Positions 26,546 through 36,294 are shown, counted from the stretch's first letter. The stretch: 64,000 nt of DNA from Pedobacter sp. (GCF_031119335.1 NZ_JAVHXT010000005.1:208642-272641), one strand, 5' to 3'. The notes: generated by a model not told the origin, from the letters alone. A program made the numbers and translations.

Positions 26546-27619
26546 CTAAACCGCTGGCTCCTGCTGACTTAAGCAATGGAAACTGCCCAATCCCCAAATG
26601 ATATCTACCGAGTTGATACCAACTACGGGTCTACCAGGGAAACAACCTTGAATGATATCCAAAGCTTTTTGGTCGTTTACATCATTGAAAATTGGCACAA
26701 TTACCGCAGCGTTAGCAATGTAAAAATTAGCGTAAGAAGCAGGCAAGCGAGTGTCTTCGTAAATTACTGGCGATGGCATTGGCAACTGTACAATGTTCAG
26801 TTTTCTACCATCTAGCAAAGTCATTTCCTTCAAACGCTCCAAGTTTTCTTTTAACAGCAAGTAGTTTTCGTCCAGCGGATTACTTTCTACTACCGTTAGC
26901 ACCGTATCTTCATTTACAAAACGGGTGATATCGTCAATGTGTCCATCCGTATCATCACCTACAATGCCATCGCCAACCCATAAAATCTGCTCGGCACCAT
27001 AAAACTCTTTCAAATAAGTTTCTATCTGCTCTCTGTTTAAATGCGGATTTCTGTTCTCGTTCAGCAAGCAAGCTTCACTAGTTAAAATGGTTCCTGCACC
27101 ATTAAACTCAACCGAACCACCTTCCATTACAATATCAGGAGTGAACAAAGGCAAGTTAAAATGCTTTGCAATTTTGGTCGGCACTACATCGTCTAAATCG
27201 TATGGAGGATATTTATCTCCCCAAGCGTTGTAACCCCAATCTACTACCGCTTTTTCATTCCCTTTCACCACAAAAGCTGGTCCATGATCACGGCACCAAG
27301 CATCGTTAGTTTCGTTAAAATAGAACTCTATTTGGCTTAAATCGGCGCCCACTTTTTCCAACTCGGCGGTAGCAAAAGCCTTCATTGCCTCATCTTTAAC
27401 ATTGATGCGTACTTTTTCGCCAGTGGCAACTAGCTTAATGAATTCGCAATAAGGTTGGTAGATAGTTTCAATTTTTCCTGGCCAAGAAGCTTCTTTGTGA
27501 GGCCAGCTTAACCAAGTTGCTTCGTGTTTAGCCCACTCTGCTGGAAATGCAAAACCTTGTTTTTTTGGAGAATTATCAAACTCTGGTTGTTCAGAAGTTT
27601 TTATCACTTTAATTGACAT
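26546..27619 (-). CDS. aguA: Agmatine deiminase
   Basis: 357 residues of the peptidyl-arginine-deiminase-like fold. It hydrolyses agmatine to N-carbamoylputrescine and ammonia. Landmarks are WLSWPHKEASWPG near the start, DAWCRDHGPAFVV, EGGSVEFNGAGT, GDGIVGDDTDGHIDDITRFV with the catalytic His, and the nucleophile Cys349 in GLGSFHCLSQ. The next gene upstream in the same direction encodes the enzyme for its product, so the two make putrescine together. A family B repeat lies between them. Confidence 0.93.
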   Translation of the reverse strand: MSIKVIKTSEQPEFDNSPKKQGFAFPAEWAKHEATWLSWPHKEASWPGKIETIYQPYCEFIKLVATGEKVRINVKDEAMKAFATAELEKVGADLSQIEFYFNETNDAWCRDHGPAFVVKGNEKAVVDWGYNAWGDKYPPYDLDDVVPTKIAKHFNLPLFTPDIVMEGGSVEFNGAGTILTSEACLLNENRNPHLNREQIETYLKEFYGAEQILWVGDGIVGDDTDGHIDDITRFVNEDTVLTVVESNPLDENYLLLKENLERLKEMTLLDGRKLNIVQLPMPSPVIYEDTRLPASYANFYIANAAVIVPIFNDVNDQKALDIIQGCFPGRPVVGINSVDIIWGLGSFHCLSQQEPAV

Positions 27620-27634
27620 TGTATTTTTAATAAA

Positions 27635-27679
27635 TCCTTCGACTACTTGCCCCGGAAATCGGGAAGCTCAGGATGACAC
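27635..27679. repeat. Family B variant with CCCG/CGGG insert
   Basis: TCCTTCGAC is followed by CTTGCCCCGGAAATCGGGAA, then GCTCAGGATGACAC: a family B arm whose centre carries a CCCG/CGGG palindrome. It sits between the two polyamine genes. Confidence 0.7.
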
Positions 27680-27730
27680 TTTTGAATAGAATTACTTTTA
27701 GCTTTAGTCTTTCAGCTTTTCGCTTTAAGC

Positions 27731-28606
27731 TTAATCCTCGTCTATATATCTCTTCGTAATTGGCTGGTAGCTATCAATTCTTCTATCTCTCAAGAACGGC
27801 CAGTGTTTGCGGATATAATCGCTTTGTTTCAAGTCGATATCTACTACCGTTGTTTCTTCTTTATCGTGAGATGCCAAGTACAATAATTTACCTTGAGCAT
27901 TGGTTGCAAAACTCCCACCCCAGAATTTCATTCTTCCTTCTTGCTCAAAACCCACACGGTTCACGCTAATTACTGGTAAGCCATTCGCAACAGAATGTGA
28001 ACGTTGGATCGTTTGCCAAGCATTGTACTGATCTTGATTGGTTTCTTCGTCTTGTGTAGTATCCCAACCAATAGCTGTTGGATAAAACATGATATCAGCA
28101 CCCATCAAAGCAGTAATACGAGATGCTTCTGGATACCATTGATCCCAACAAATTAAGATACCAACAGTAGCGAACTTAGTTTTGAAAACTTTGTAACCTA
28201 AATCGCCTGGCGTGAAGTAAAATTTTTCGTAGTAAGCAGGGTCATCAGGGATGTGCATTTTACGATATTTACCTAAATAAGAACCATCAGCATCTAAAAC
28301 TGCAGTGGTATTATGGTATAAACCTTCCGCACGTTTTTCGAATAAAGATGCAATAATTACCACACCTAATTCTTTAGCTACCGCTTGTAAAGCATCTGTA
28401 GATGGGCCAGGAATTTTCTCCGCCAAATCGAAGTTATCATAATCCTCCACATCGCAGAAATAAAGCGATGTAAAAAGCTCTTGCAAACACACAATTTGAG
28501 CGCCTTTTGCAGCTGCTACTCGCACTTCGGCAATCGCTTTATCTAAATTTTCTTGCTTATTGGCAGTACAGGTCATCTGTACCATTCCTACTTTTACTTT
28601 GCTCAT
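27731..28606 (-). CDS. aguB: N-carbamoylputrescine amidase
   Basis: 291-residue carbon-nitrogen hydrolase (nitrilase superfamily). The Glu-Lys-Cys triad is visible: E in CLQELFTSLYF, K in YLGKYRKMHIPDDP, and C in GILICWDQWYPEA. The HIPDDPAYYEKFYFTPGD segment is typical of the putrescine enzyme. It yields putrescine, CO2 and ammonia from N-carbamoylputrescine supplied by AguA. Same direction as aguA, 111 bases upstream of it. Confidence 0.93.
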   Translation of the reverse strand: MSKVKVGMVQMTCTANKQENLDKAIAEVRVAAAKGAQIVCLQELFTSLYFCDVEDYDNFDLAEKIPGPSTDALQAVAKELGVVIIASLFEKRAEGLYHNTTAVLDADGSYLGKYRKMHIPDDPAYYEKFYFTPGDLGYKVFKTKFATVGILICWDQWYPEASRITALMGADIMFYPTAIGWDTTQDEETNQDQYNAWQTIQRSHSVANGLPVISVNRVGFEQEGRMKFWGGSFATNAQGKLLYLASHDKEETTVVDIDLKQSDYIRKHWPFLRDRRIDSYQPITKRYIDED

Positions 28607-28915
28607 ATTTTTAGATTTGAGTCCCGATAATTATCGGGATGAGATTTGAGGCATGATGCTCAAACCCCAACCTTATACTTTAAACCATTTTCGAGCCGCA
28701 AAGTTAGGCAAAAACGCCGATATTTTTTAGAAAAGCAGAGCTTGCGTAAGGCACTCCCGATAGCCGGGCTTTACGCTACAATTCCCGATGAAACCTGTGC
28801 AACAAGCAAGCATGCCAATAAAAGATAAGAACAGATGCTTAAATCGGGATATTTCCGCTGCAATCCCGTTTATTGCCGAAAGGCACTTCAAATCGGCAAA
28901 TATTTAAGTGTGCTG
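28607..28915. other. Gene-free stretch with CCCGAT-type palindromes
   Basis: Contains a perfect 16-bp palindrome CCCGATAATTATCGGG at 28623-28638, then CCCGATAGCCGGGC near 28757 and AATCGGGATATT near 28848. These share the CCCGAT/ATCGGG word with elements at 24961 and 41720. No gene seen. Confidence 0.55.
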
Positions 28916-29935
28916 CTAAACCTCCGTTGACGTTCTAGCAAATTTGTTCCGGTACTCTATTGGGGTAAGACCTGTAATCTTCTTGAAGATATCTCGAAAC
29001 GCCTTCGTATCCGTATATCCTACATTAAACATAATTTCCGATACATTTTTTCTAGAAGCTTCGAACGAAAGCTTGGCCGCCTCTATCCTTACTCTTTGTA
29101 TATATTCTATAGGTGTATTGTTGGTAGCTGTTTTAAATCGTCTTTCAAAAGTTCTACGACCGGCATTAATTAAACTAGCTAATGTTTCTATCGTAATTTT
29201 ATCATCATAGTGTTTTTCTATATAATCCTGTACCTTTTGAATATCCGCATCATTATGGTTCCTTTGACCTCTAAATATGGCAAATTGAGATTGGCTATCC
29301 CTACCAATATCTAAGGCAAAATATTTCGCAATCATAACCGCTATTTCTCTATCAGCAAATTTCTCAATCAGATATAAAACTAAATTCCACAAGCTACTTG
29401 CGCCCCCACTGCTGTAAATATTATCATATTCGGTAATAATTGCTCCATCTTCTACTTCCACATTTGGGTAGCGTTCTCTAAACTCGCTAATATGGGCCCA
29501 ATGCGTAGAGCATTTCTTTCCATCCAATAATCCCGTTTCGGCTAACAAAAACGCTCCTATACACAAACTGGCTAAGCTCGATCCATTTTCATGTAGTTTT
29601 TTGAAATATGGAATTGCTTCAGCATTGGCGACAATGCCGTTAGTGGTACTGCCAAACGTGGGAGGTATAAAAAGTAGATCTGTTTTGCTTACATCTTTTA
29701 ATAACCTATTAGTTTTTATGGTGTATTCGCCATTGTTAGCCGGCACATATTCATTTAAGCCAACATACTCCACATCGAAAATTGGTTGCCTGCCAAATGC
29801 TGACAAAAATTCATTTGCTGTATGGAAACTCCTAAATGGCGGCGTAATAGCCTCAATTACGCCGTGCTCAGGTACAAAGACTGAAATTTTCATATCAAAT
29901 TCATTTGCCATAAAGCTAGGAAATTGTTTTGTCAT
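28916..29935 (-). CDS. GlxA-family regulator (DJ-1/PfpI domain plus AraC HTH)
   Basis: 339 residues. The N-terminal 200 residues form a DJ-1/PfpI-like domain with SLCIGAFLLAETGLLDGKKC and the STHWAH segment; the C-terminal part has two helix-turn-helices (IETLASLINAGRRTFERRFK and SEIMFNVGYTDTKAFRDIFK). It is divergent from the SRPBCC cluster at 30033, which it may control. Its ligand is unknown. Confidence 0.9.
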   Translation of the reverse strand: MTKQFPSFMANEFDMKISVFVPEHGVIEAITPPFRSFHTANEFLSAFGRQPIFDVEYVGLNEYVPANNGEYTIKTNRLLKDVSKTDLLFIPPTFGSTTNGIVANAEAIPYFKKLHENGSSLASLCIGAFLLAETGLLDGKKCSTHWAHISEFRERYPNVEVEDGAIITEYDNIYSSGGASSLWNLVLYLIEKFADREIAVMIAKYFALDIGRDSQSQFAIFRGQRNHNDADIQKVQDYIEKHYDDKITIETLASLINAGRRTFERRFKTATNNTPIEYIQRVRIEAAKLSFEASRKNVSEIMFNVGYTDTKAFRDIFKKITGLTPIEYRNKFARTSTEV

Positions 29936-29989
29936 AATTCGCCCTTAACGTTGTCGCTTTTACAACCGCTATGATTTTTCCTTTCGCTA

Positions 29990-29997
29990 TAACTTTG
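29990..29997 (+). promoter_or_regulatory. -7 box for the SRPBCC/DoxX/VOC cluster
   Basis: TAACTTTG matches TAnnTTTG and is 36 bases before ATG 30033. A -33 TTG at the usual spacing is not evident. Confidence 0.5.
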
Positions 29998-30032
29998 GAT
30001 AGTTAAATGATTGTAATCTAAAACCAATAACA

Positions 30033-30455
30033 ATGTCACAAAAAACAAGAATTACGGTAGAAGCGACAGCGAATGCATCTGTTGCGAAAGTTTGGAAAGC
30101 GTGGAATACCCCCGCTGATATTATGCAATGGAATACACCAGATCCGAGCTGGCATACACCAAGCAGTGAAAACGATTTGAAGGTAGGCGGTAAATTTAAA
30201 AACAGAATGGAAGCTAAGGATGGCAGCTTTGGATTCGATTTTGAGGGCATTTACAATACTGTAGAGCCATATAAAGAAATCACTTATACTATGGCGGATG
30301 GAAGGAGCGCTACTACCATATTTACAGCACAGGATGATAAAACGATTATAGAAACTACTTTCGATCCTGAAAATGAGAATGATCCTGAATTTCAAAAACA
30401 AGGATGGCAAGCTATACTAAATAACTTTGTAAAATATGTTGAAACAAATAATTAA
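30033..30455 (+). CDS. SRPBCC-domain protein (AHSA1-like)
   Basis: 140 residues of the START/AHSA1 hydrophobic-pocket fold: VEATANASVAKVWKAWNTPA, WNTPDPSWHTPSSENDLKVG GKFKNRMEAKDG region and a C-terminal helix (FQKQGWQAILNNFVKYVE). First gene of a four-gene cluster that includes a second SRPBCC protein. Ligand or partner unknown. Confidence 0.88.
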   Translation: MSQKTRITVEATANASVAKVWKAWNTPADIMQWNTPDPSWHTPSSENDLKVGGKFKNRMEAKDGSFGFDFEGIYNTVEPYKEITYTMADGRSATTIFTAQDDKTIIETTFDPENENDPEFQKQGWQAILNNFVKYVETNN

Positions 30456-30476
30456 TCATCAAATAATTTTAATAAA

Positions 30477-30848
30477 ATGAAGAAGAATAAAATAATTTTT
30501 TGGGTGGTAACTTCCATCCTCGTCCTTTGGGAGGGTGTTATGCCGTTAGGCACTTTACTTTTTACTCCAGAATACGTAAATATGGGCACCAAGCCTTTAG
30601 GTTATCCCGATTATTTCGCCTATACGCTTATCATCTGTAAAGTGCTTGGTGTTATTGCTATATCTTTCCCTAAAACACCCGCTAGAGTAAAAGAATGGGC
30701 ATATGCAGGTTTAGCATTTAGTTTAATTTTCGCTTTTATTAGCCACGCTTGTGTGGATAAGAACATAGGTTTTATGCTTATGCCACTGGTTGTGTTAGCA
30801 CTCTTAATTATATCTTACGTTTATCATCATAAAATACAGCGCAAGTAA
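30477..30848 (+). CDS. DoxX-like small membrane protein
   Basis: 123 residues with four membrane helices (about 8-26, 48-66, 75-93 and 98-116). The GYPDYFAYTLIICKVLGVIA and KEWAYAGLAFSLIFAF segments match the DoxX_2 group. 21 bases after the SRPBCC gene and co-transcribed. DoxX-like proteins are linked to redox functions in some species; not shown here. Confidence 0.82.
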   Translation: MKKNKIIFWVVTSILVLWEGVMPLGTLLFTPEYVNMGTKPLGYPDYFAYTLIICKVLGVIAISFPKTPARVKEWAYAGLAFSLIFAFISHACVDKNIGFMLMPLVVLALLIISYVYHHKIQRK

Positions 30849-30878
30849 AATCTATTTATCAATTAAATTTTAAATAAA

Positions 30879-31325
30879 ATGGCAAACTCAGTTTCTTTAC
30901 ATAGAGTAGTTAAGGCAAGTCCAGAAAAAGTTTTTAGGGCATTTTCAGATCCTATTGCACATGCTACCTGGTTACCACCCTACGGTTTTGTATGTACCGT
31001 GCAACAAATGGATTTTAAAGTTGGCGGTCAATTTAAGATGACTTTCATCAACTTTAGCACCAGCAACGGACATTCTTTTGGCGGAGAATATCTGGAAATT
31101 AAAACCAATGAATTGATTAAGTACAGTGATAGATTTGACGATCCTAATTTACCAGGAGAAATAACTACTACAGTTTGGCTTAAAAAAGTGATAGCAGGCA
31201 CCGAACTTAAAGTAATACAGGAAGGAATTCCAGAAGTTATTCCGGCTGAAATGTGCTATTTGGGTTGGCAAGAATCGCTTGAAAAATTGATGAAATTGGT
31301 AGAACCTGAAATTCCAGATGCCTAA
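30879..31325 (+). CDS. SRPBCC-domain protein (AHSA1-like), second copy
   Basis: 148 residues: SLHRVVKASPEKVFRAFSDP at the start, WLPPYGFVCTVQQMDFKVGG in the middle and CYLGWQESLEKLMKLVEPEI at the end. Only distant similarity to the first SRPBCC gene of the cluster, so not a recent duplicate. Function unknown. Confidence 0.88.
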   Translation: MANSVSLHRVVKASPEKVFRAFSDPIAHATWLPPYGFVCTVQQMDFKVGGQFKMTFINFSTSNGHSFGGEYLEIKTNELIKYSDRFDDPNLPGEITTTVWLKKVIAGTELKVIQEGIPEVIPAEMCYLGWQESLEKLMKLVEPEIPDA

Positions 31326-31336
31326 TTAAACCATTT

Positions 31337-31738
31337 ATGACCGAACATTCTCATGAAAAGCTAATTAGTGCTATTTTCATCACATTTTCGGGAAATTGTA
31401 AACAGGCGCTCAAATTTTACCAAACCTGTTTTGGAGGCCTGTTACAATTTGACCTTTTTGAAAAAGAATTAAAAGGATATTCTGGAACTCCCGTGGTAAG
31501 TGGCTATTTAGTTTCAGACAAAGTAGTCATTCGTGGATCCGATTTGGTTCATAATGAGGGAAGAAAACTTGGCAATTATATAGCAGTCTATTTACATTGT
31601 AAGAATTTTCATGACAGGGATGAACTAGTTCAAAAATTGGAGGTAGGTAAAGCACAGCGTTTTATTAAGCAGAATGAAGAACCGAAGCTCATTGAAATTA
31701 CCGATGCTTTTGGGGTAAGATGGGTATTAGGAGTTTAA
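31337..31738 (+). CDS. VOC-family (PhnB/glyoxalase-like) protein
   Basis: 133 residues with beta-alpha-beta repeats: IFITFSGNCKQALKFYQTCF near the start and LIEITDAFGVRWVLGV at the end, the latter the common DPFGxxW ending of PhnB-like proteins. Starts 11 bases after the SRPBCC gene. Metal-binding residues are not obvious. Last gene of the cluster. Confidence 0.8.
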   Translation: MTEHSHEKLISAIFITFSGNCKQALKFYQTCFGGLLQFDLFEKELKGYSGTPVVSGYLVSDKVVIRGSDLVHNEGRKLGNYIAVYLHCKNFHDRDELVQKLEVGKAQRFIKQNEEPKLIEITDAFGVRWVLGV

Positions 31739-31764
31739 TGGTCAAATTATATCCATTTCAAAAA

Positions 31765-32769
31765 TCAGCTTTTACCTACAATATTTTTCATAATCTGCTC
31801 TGCATGCACACGAGAGTTTTCGATGAACCATTTGTGCGTATCCATGCCGCCGCACACTACGCCTGCTAAGTATAAACCTTGTACGTTGCTTTCCATCGTT
31901 GCTGGATTGTAATTAGGCACCTTATTTTCATCCAAAGTAACACCTAACTTCTCTAAAAACTCGAAGTTGGGTTGATATCCCGTCATCGCAGCAACGAAAT
32001 CATTCTCAATTTCAACTTCACCTTCTGGCGTAGTAATGATTACTGAATGTTCTTTAATCTCTTTTAAGTTACTTTCGAAATAAGCTTTAATGGAACCTTC
32101 CTTAATCCGATTTTCGATATCGGGACGAACCCAGTATTTTACATTTGGTCCCATTTCACTCCCACGGATGACCATAGTTACTTCGGCGCCTTTTCTATAC
32201 GTTTCCAGCGCAACATCTACAGATGAATTGTTAGCACCAACCACTAAAACTTTGCTAAACGCATAATAGTGTGGGTCTTTGTAATAATGAACAACTTTTG
32301 GTAAATCTTCACCTGGAATATTCATCAAATTTGGCACATCGTAAAAACCTGTGGCAACAATTACATTCTCAGCTTCGTAATTGGCTTTAGAAGTCGCTAC
32401 TTGGAATAAACCACTTTCTTGTTTTTTACAATTCAACACTTCCTCAAACAACCGTACATTGAGCTGAAATTTCTCTGTAACCCGACGATAATACTCTAAT
32501 GCTTCGTTACGATTAGGTTTAGTACTGATACTCATGAAAGGCACTCCTCCTATTTCCAAACGTTCGGAAGTGGAGAAGAAAGTCATGAAAGCGGGGTAAT
32601 TATAAAGGCTGTTTACTAATGTTCCTTTATCAATAATGACATAGCTTTTGCCTGCTTTTTGCGCTTCGATACCACAGGCTAAACCTATGGGTCCAGCTCC
32701 GATAATTAAGACATCGAAATGTTGGTTTTCTGTTGTTGCCAAGAAAATACTTTTTCTAAAACCTTTCAT
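31765..32769 (-). CDS. YpdA-like bacillithiol disulfide reductase
   Basis: 334-residue FAD/NAD(P)-binding oxidoreductase. The FAD fingerprint LIIGAGPIGLACGIEAQKAG begins at about residue 20; a second nucleotide-binding fold, KVLVVGANNSSVDVALETYR, follows near 170; GLYLAGVVCGGMDTHKWFIE near the end is diagnostic of YpdA. In Firmicutes YpdA reduces bacillithiol disulfide; Bacteroidota also have bacillithiol genes. The der gene is 41 bases upstream in the same direction. Confidence 0.88.
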   Translation of the reverse strand: MKGFRKSIFLATTENQHFDVLIIGAGPIGLACGIEAQKAGKSYVIIDKGTLVNSLYNYPAFMTFFSTSERLEIGGVPFMSISTKPNRNEALEYYRRVTEKFQLNVRLFEEVLNCKKQESGLFQVATSKANYEAENVIVATGFYDVPNLMNIPGEDLPKVVHYYKDPHYYAFSKVLVVGANNSSVDVALETYRKGAEVTMVIRGSEMGPNVKYWVRPDIENRIKEGSIKAYFESNLKEIKEHSVIITTPEGEVEIENDFVAAMTGYQPNFEFLEKLGVTLDENKVPNYNPATMESNVQGLYLAGVVCGGMDTHKWFIENSRVHAEQIMKNIVGKS

Positions 32770-32810
32770 TAGAGATTGCTTCGCCTAACACCCCTTAATG
32801 CGGGCAACCG

Positions 32811-34112
32811 CTATTTCTGCCTAAAATAAATTTGAATGGGCACACCCGCAAAATCAAAGTTTTCGCGGAGTTTATTCTCGATAAAACGCTTATAAGGCTC
32901 TTTAATATATTGCGGCAAATTACAGAAGAAAGCAAACATTGGCGCCACTCCGTTAATTTGGGTGATGTACTTAATTTTAATGAACTTACCTTTGGTTGCT
33001 GGGGGTGGAAAAGCCTCGATAATCGGCAATAACACATCGTTAAGTTTAGATGTAGGAATTTTTTTACCTCTATTTTTCTGAACCTCAAGGGCAGTCTCTA
33101 TCGCCTTGAAAATACGTTGTTTGTTCAATACAGAAATGAAAAGAATAGGCACGTCTGTAAATGGTTGCAGTTTTTGTTTAATCTGCTCTTCAAACGCTTT
33201 CATGGTTTTGTCGTTCTTCTCAATCAAATCCCATTTATTTACCAAGATTACGATACCTTTTTTATTCTTCTCTGCTAAGTGAAAAATATTGATATCCTGC
33301 GCTTCAATTCCTTCTTGGGCATCCAACATCAGCATTACTACATCCGAATCTTCTAATGCCTTAATGGTACGCATTACCGAGTAGAACTCGATGTTTTCCT
33401 TTACCTTGGTTTTTTTACGTAAACCGGCGGTATCGATAAACATAAATTCGTGACCGTATTGGTTGTAATGGATATGGATAGAATCTCTTGTGGTACCTGC
33501 AATTGGTGTTACAATATTTCGGTCTTTGCCAATTAAAGCATTAATTAAAGACGATTTACCCACATTTGGTCTACCTACAATGGTAATTTTAGGCAAGGTA
33601 TTTTCTTCTTCAACAACATCTTCAAAGTGCTTCACTACTTCGTCTAACAAATCTCCAGTTCCAGAGCCAGTCATAGAAGAGATCGTATAGATTTCGCCCA
33701 AACCGAAGCTGTAAAAAATAGAAGCCTCATTTTCTAATGCAGTATTATCAACCTTGTTTACGACTACAAAAACAGGCTTTTTACCTTTACGCAGTAAATC
33801 TGCAATGTCATCATCCAGATCGGTAATACCGGTGGTCACATCTACCATGAATACAATTACCGTAGCTTCTTCTATGGCAATTACCACTTGCTCGCGAATG
33901 GCAACTTCAAATAAATCTTCTGAATTTGCAACGTAACCGCCTGTATCAATTACTGTGAACTCTTTGTCGGTCCACTCGGCTTTGCCGTAATGTCTGTCTC
34001 TGGTTACGCCACTAAAATCATCAACAATAGCCTTACGACTTTCGGTTAAGCGGTTAAAAAGTGTTGATTTGCCTACGTTTGGTCTACCTACTATGGCTAT
34101 AATATTACTCAT
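32811..34112 (-). CDS. der: Ribosome-associated GTPase Der (EngA)
   Basis: 433 residues with two tandem GTPase domains: [19 protein letters not shown] at the N-terminus and [19 protein letters not shown] near residue 180, each with DTGG/DTAG, NKVD/NKWD motifs, and a C-terminal KH-like domain. Needed for 50S assembly. The next gene upstream in the same direction is era. Confidence 0.97.
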   Translation of the reverse strand: MSNIIAIVGRPNVGKSTLFNRLTESRKAIVDDFSGVTRDRHYGKAEWTDKEFTVIDTGGYVANSEDLFEVAIREQVVIAIEEATVIVFMVDVTTGITDLDDDIADLLRKGKKPVFVVVNKVDNTALENEASIFYSFGLGEIYTISSMTGSGTGDLLDEVVKHFEDVVEEENTLPKITIVGRPNVGKSSLINALIGKDRNIVTPIAGTTRDSIHIHYNQYGHEFMFIDTAGLRKKTKVKENIEFYSVMRTIKALEDSDVVMLMLDAQEGIEAQDINIFHLAEKNKKGIVILVNKWDLIEKNDKTMKAFEEQIKQKLQPFTDVPILFISVLNKQRIFKAIETALEVQKNRGKKIPTSKLNDVLLPIIEAFPPPATKGKFIKIKYITQINGVAPMFAFFCNLPQYIKEPYKRFIENKLRENFDFAGVPIQIYFRQK

Positions 34113-34286
34113 TTGAATTACGATTTTTGAATTACGGTTTTAGATTTGATGGCCATTGCCTAAAAAAGATAAAACCGTAAATAGGTGCAACACCCGTATT
34201 TGGGTTTGAACTCGCAAAGGTACGCTTTATTTTTTGATTAAAGGGCAATGTACTAGATAAGTGTACATCAATTCTTTAGCAACTAC

Positions 34287-35165
34287 TTACCCCTCGTAAC
34301 CGAAGTTCTTCAGATAATTTTTCTTGCTTCTCCAATCTGGAATTACTTTCACGAAAGTTTCTAGAAACACTTTGCCATCAATAAATTTTTCGATGTCTTT
34401 ACGGGCTTCCATTCCCACTTTCTTTAAACTTGCGCCGCCTTTCCCTATCAGGATATTTTTTTGAGAGTCGCGTTCAACAATAATTTCCGCACTTATCCTA
34501 GTAATGTTATCTTCTTCCTTAAAAGCGGTAATGATCACTTCGGTACTGTAAGGAATTTCTTTCTGATAATTATTAAAGATTTTCTCACGAATAATTTCTG
34601 ACGCAAAGAAACGAACATGCCTATCGGTTAAATCTTCTTTATCATAATAAGCTGGATGCTCTGGAATAACATCTAAAATTAAAGGCAGTAAACCTGCCAA
34701 GTTATAACCGTGCAATGCAGAAATAGCAAAAACCTGCATTGGATTTAATTTCTCTTGCCAATATTTTGTCTTTTCCAATACCTCTTCCTGCTTGGCATTA
34801 TCTACTTTATTAATTAGAACTATAACGGGAATTTTAGTGTTCACTATTTTCTCTAGCACATCATTTTCATCGTGGCGCTCATGTATATCTGTTACAAAAA
34901 AGATCAAATCTGCATCTTGCAAAGCTCCACCTACTGCAGTCATCATGGAATCTTGCAAACCATATTTAGGCTTAATTACCCCTGGCGTATCAGAAAATAC
35001 AATCTGAAAATCTTCTTCGTTTACAATGCCTAATATGCGATGGCGGGTAGTCTGTGCCTTTGGAGTAATGATAGAGAGCTTCTCGCCCACCAATGCATTC
35101 ATCAATGTAGACTTGCCTACATTAGGCTTTCCAATAATACTAACGAAACCTGCTTTATGTGCCAT
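34287..35165 (-). CDS. era: GTPase Era
   Basis: 292 residues from ATG 35165 (MAHKAGFVSIIGKPNVGKST); the frame extending to 35225 adds 20 residues overlapping a plus-strand promoter and is rejected. G motifs are GKPNVGKS, DTPG and NKVD; the KH domain includes ILIGKGGASLKKVGMEARKD. Era binds the 3' end of 16S rRNA during 30S maturation. Upstream of der, same direction. Confidence 0.97.
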   Translation of the reverse strand: MAHKAGFVSIIGKPNVGKSTLMNALVGEKLSIITPKAQTTRHRILGIVNEEDFQIVFSDTPGVIKPKYGLQDSMMTAVGGALQDADLIFFVTDIHERHDENDVLEKIVNTKIPVIVLINKVDNAKQEEVLEKTKYWQEKLNPMQVFAISALHGYNLAGLLPLILDVIPEHPAYYDKEDLTDRHVRFFASEIIREKIFNNYQKEIPYSTEVIITAFKEEDNITRISAEIIVERDSQKNILIGKGGASLKKVGMEARKDIEKFIDGKVFLETFVKVIPDWRSKKNYLKNFGYEG

Positions 35166-35185
35166 AAAATATTTTTTAAAAAAAA

Positions 35186-35217
35186 TTTGCGTTACAAAGA
35201 AACGAATTATATCTTTG
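35186..35217 (+). promoter_or_regulatory. Promoter of the tRNA-fMet/tRNA-Glu pair
   Basis: TTTG (35186-35189), a 20-base spacer and TATCTTTG (35210-35217) give a near-ideal Bacteroidota -33/-7 pair. Transcription should start near 35223, about 55 bases before the first tRNA. Confidence 0.75.
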
Positions 35218-35277
35218 CATTCCAATTCGGAAACAACCTGTGTTTGGATTAAGCAGGAAAAATTGAATTGTTTAGAG

Positions 35278-35350
35278 TGCGGGGTGGAGCAGTTGGCAGC
35301 TCGTCGGGCTCATAACCCGAAGGTCGCACGTTCGAGTCGTGTCCCCGCTA
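35278..35350 (+). tRNA. tRNA-fMet(CAT), initiator
   Basis: Anticodon CAT with the three consecutive G-C pairs in the anticodon stem (GGGCTCATAACCC) that mark initiator tRNA, and a mismatch at 1-72 (U with U), also an initiator trait. T-arm GCACG-TTCGAGT-CGTGT. Confidence 0.95.
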
Positions 35351-35382
35351 CCCAAGTAGACCTACAATAGTAGGTTGAAAAT

Positions 35383-35454
35383 GGTCCATTCGTCTAGGGG
35401 TGAGGACGCCAGATTTTCATTCTGGAAACAGGGGTTCGATTCCCCTATGGACTA
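35383..35454 (+). tRNA. tRNA-Glu(TTC)
   Basis: Acceptor GGTCCAT pairs with ATGGACT, anticodon TTC sits in loop TTTTCAT, and T-arm AGGGG-TTCGATT-CCCCT is standard. It follows tRNA-fMet by 32 bases and ends at a terminator. Confidence 0.95.
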
Positions 35455-35455
35455 C

Positions 35456-35490
35456 AAATCCCACTTTACGAAAGTAGAGTGGGATTTTTT
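35456..35490 (+). terminator. Terminator of the tRNA pair
   Basis: Arms AAATCCCACTTTAC and GTAGAGTGGGATTT (one mismatch) with a GAAA loop, then TTT. It begins directly after the tRNA-Glu 3' end. Confidence 0.88.
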
Positions 35491-35591
35491 ATTTTATACA
35501 GTTTCACTAATCCTGCAAACCCTTCCAATAAAATATACGGCTAACCGTTTCAAAAGACAAATTTTCTTGGGGATATAAGAAACTTTTTACT

Positions 35592-35616
35592 TGTCAGCCT
35601 GAGCCTGTTAAAGGCT
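35592..35616. repeat. Family B arm
   Basis: TGTCAGCCTGAGCCTGTTAA then AGGCT resembles the left arm of family B; a degenerate partner (AATCTCGGGAAGCTCAACAT) lies near 35651. Confidence 0.6.
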
Positions 35617-35754
35617 ACTTGATGAAGAATATTTCTAATACTTGTCACGAAATCTCGGGAAGCTCAACATAACACCGTATTTTCTGCAAAAAAAATTAAA
35701 CAGCTTCTTAAATGGCAAATATCTTTGTTGAATTAGGTGCTGATAAAGCAACGA

Positions 35755-36183
35755 TTAGTTTTTATTCAGCGAAATTGTTGCAACAAAGCTTATTGCCGCA
35801 AAAGACAAAAAGATGATTGTTGTGATCAATGTGCTTACGGCTAAATTTGGTCGGAATAGCATAAACAAACTAAATGCAATCATGATTAATAAGCTAATAA
35901 TTGGGAATGTTTTTGAATTTAGTCTTTCGTTTATCCCTTTAGACATCAAATAATATACCGACCATATCAACGCACCTACAATAATGATGTCTGTTGCAAT
36001 TTGTAAGAATATTGGCATATTAAGGCCAAGAATTCCAAGTTGCCCCTCTATAATGGCTAACAGATAAAAAGGAATAGCTATAAAATTAAACACGCTAATT
36101 TTATCACCATGATGGTATATCAATAAAAACGATATTGCCGTTAAAAGATAAAGCAGAGGCAACTTTTTTGAACTTCTAATCAT
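35755..36183 (-). CDS. Small integral membrane protein of unknown function
   Basis: 142 residues with about five hydrophobic helices (roughly 12-24, 32-50, 57-79, 92-110 and 117-136) and a basic start (MIRSSKKLPLLYLLT). No motif points to a family. It stands alone between the tRNA pair and the ECF sigma gene. Confidence 0.65.
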   Translation of the reverse strand: MIRSSKKLPLLYLLTAISFLLIYHHGDKISVFNFIAIPFYLLAIIEGQLGILGLNMPIFLQIATDIIIVGALIWSVYYLMSKGINERLNSKTFPIISLLIMIAFSLFMLFRPNLAVSTLITTIIFLSFAAISFVATISLNKN

Positions 36184-36294
36184 ATCATTTTTTTCCTTAG
36201 GTCATAAAACCATAATTACCACCTAATGCGGATCCAATCCTAAACAGCCAATCAGTCACCACCGATTCTTACCATATAAATAACTGCGCATATT

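Noticed and set aside
28646..28828. 60-codon plus-strand reading frame
   Set aside because: Runs through CCCGAT palindromes between two divergently placed genes and has no start or family signal.
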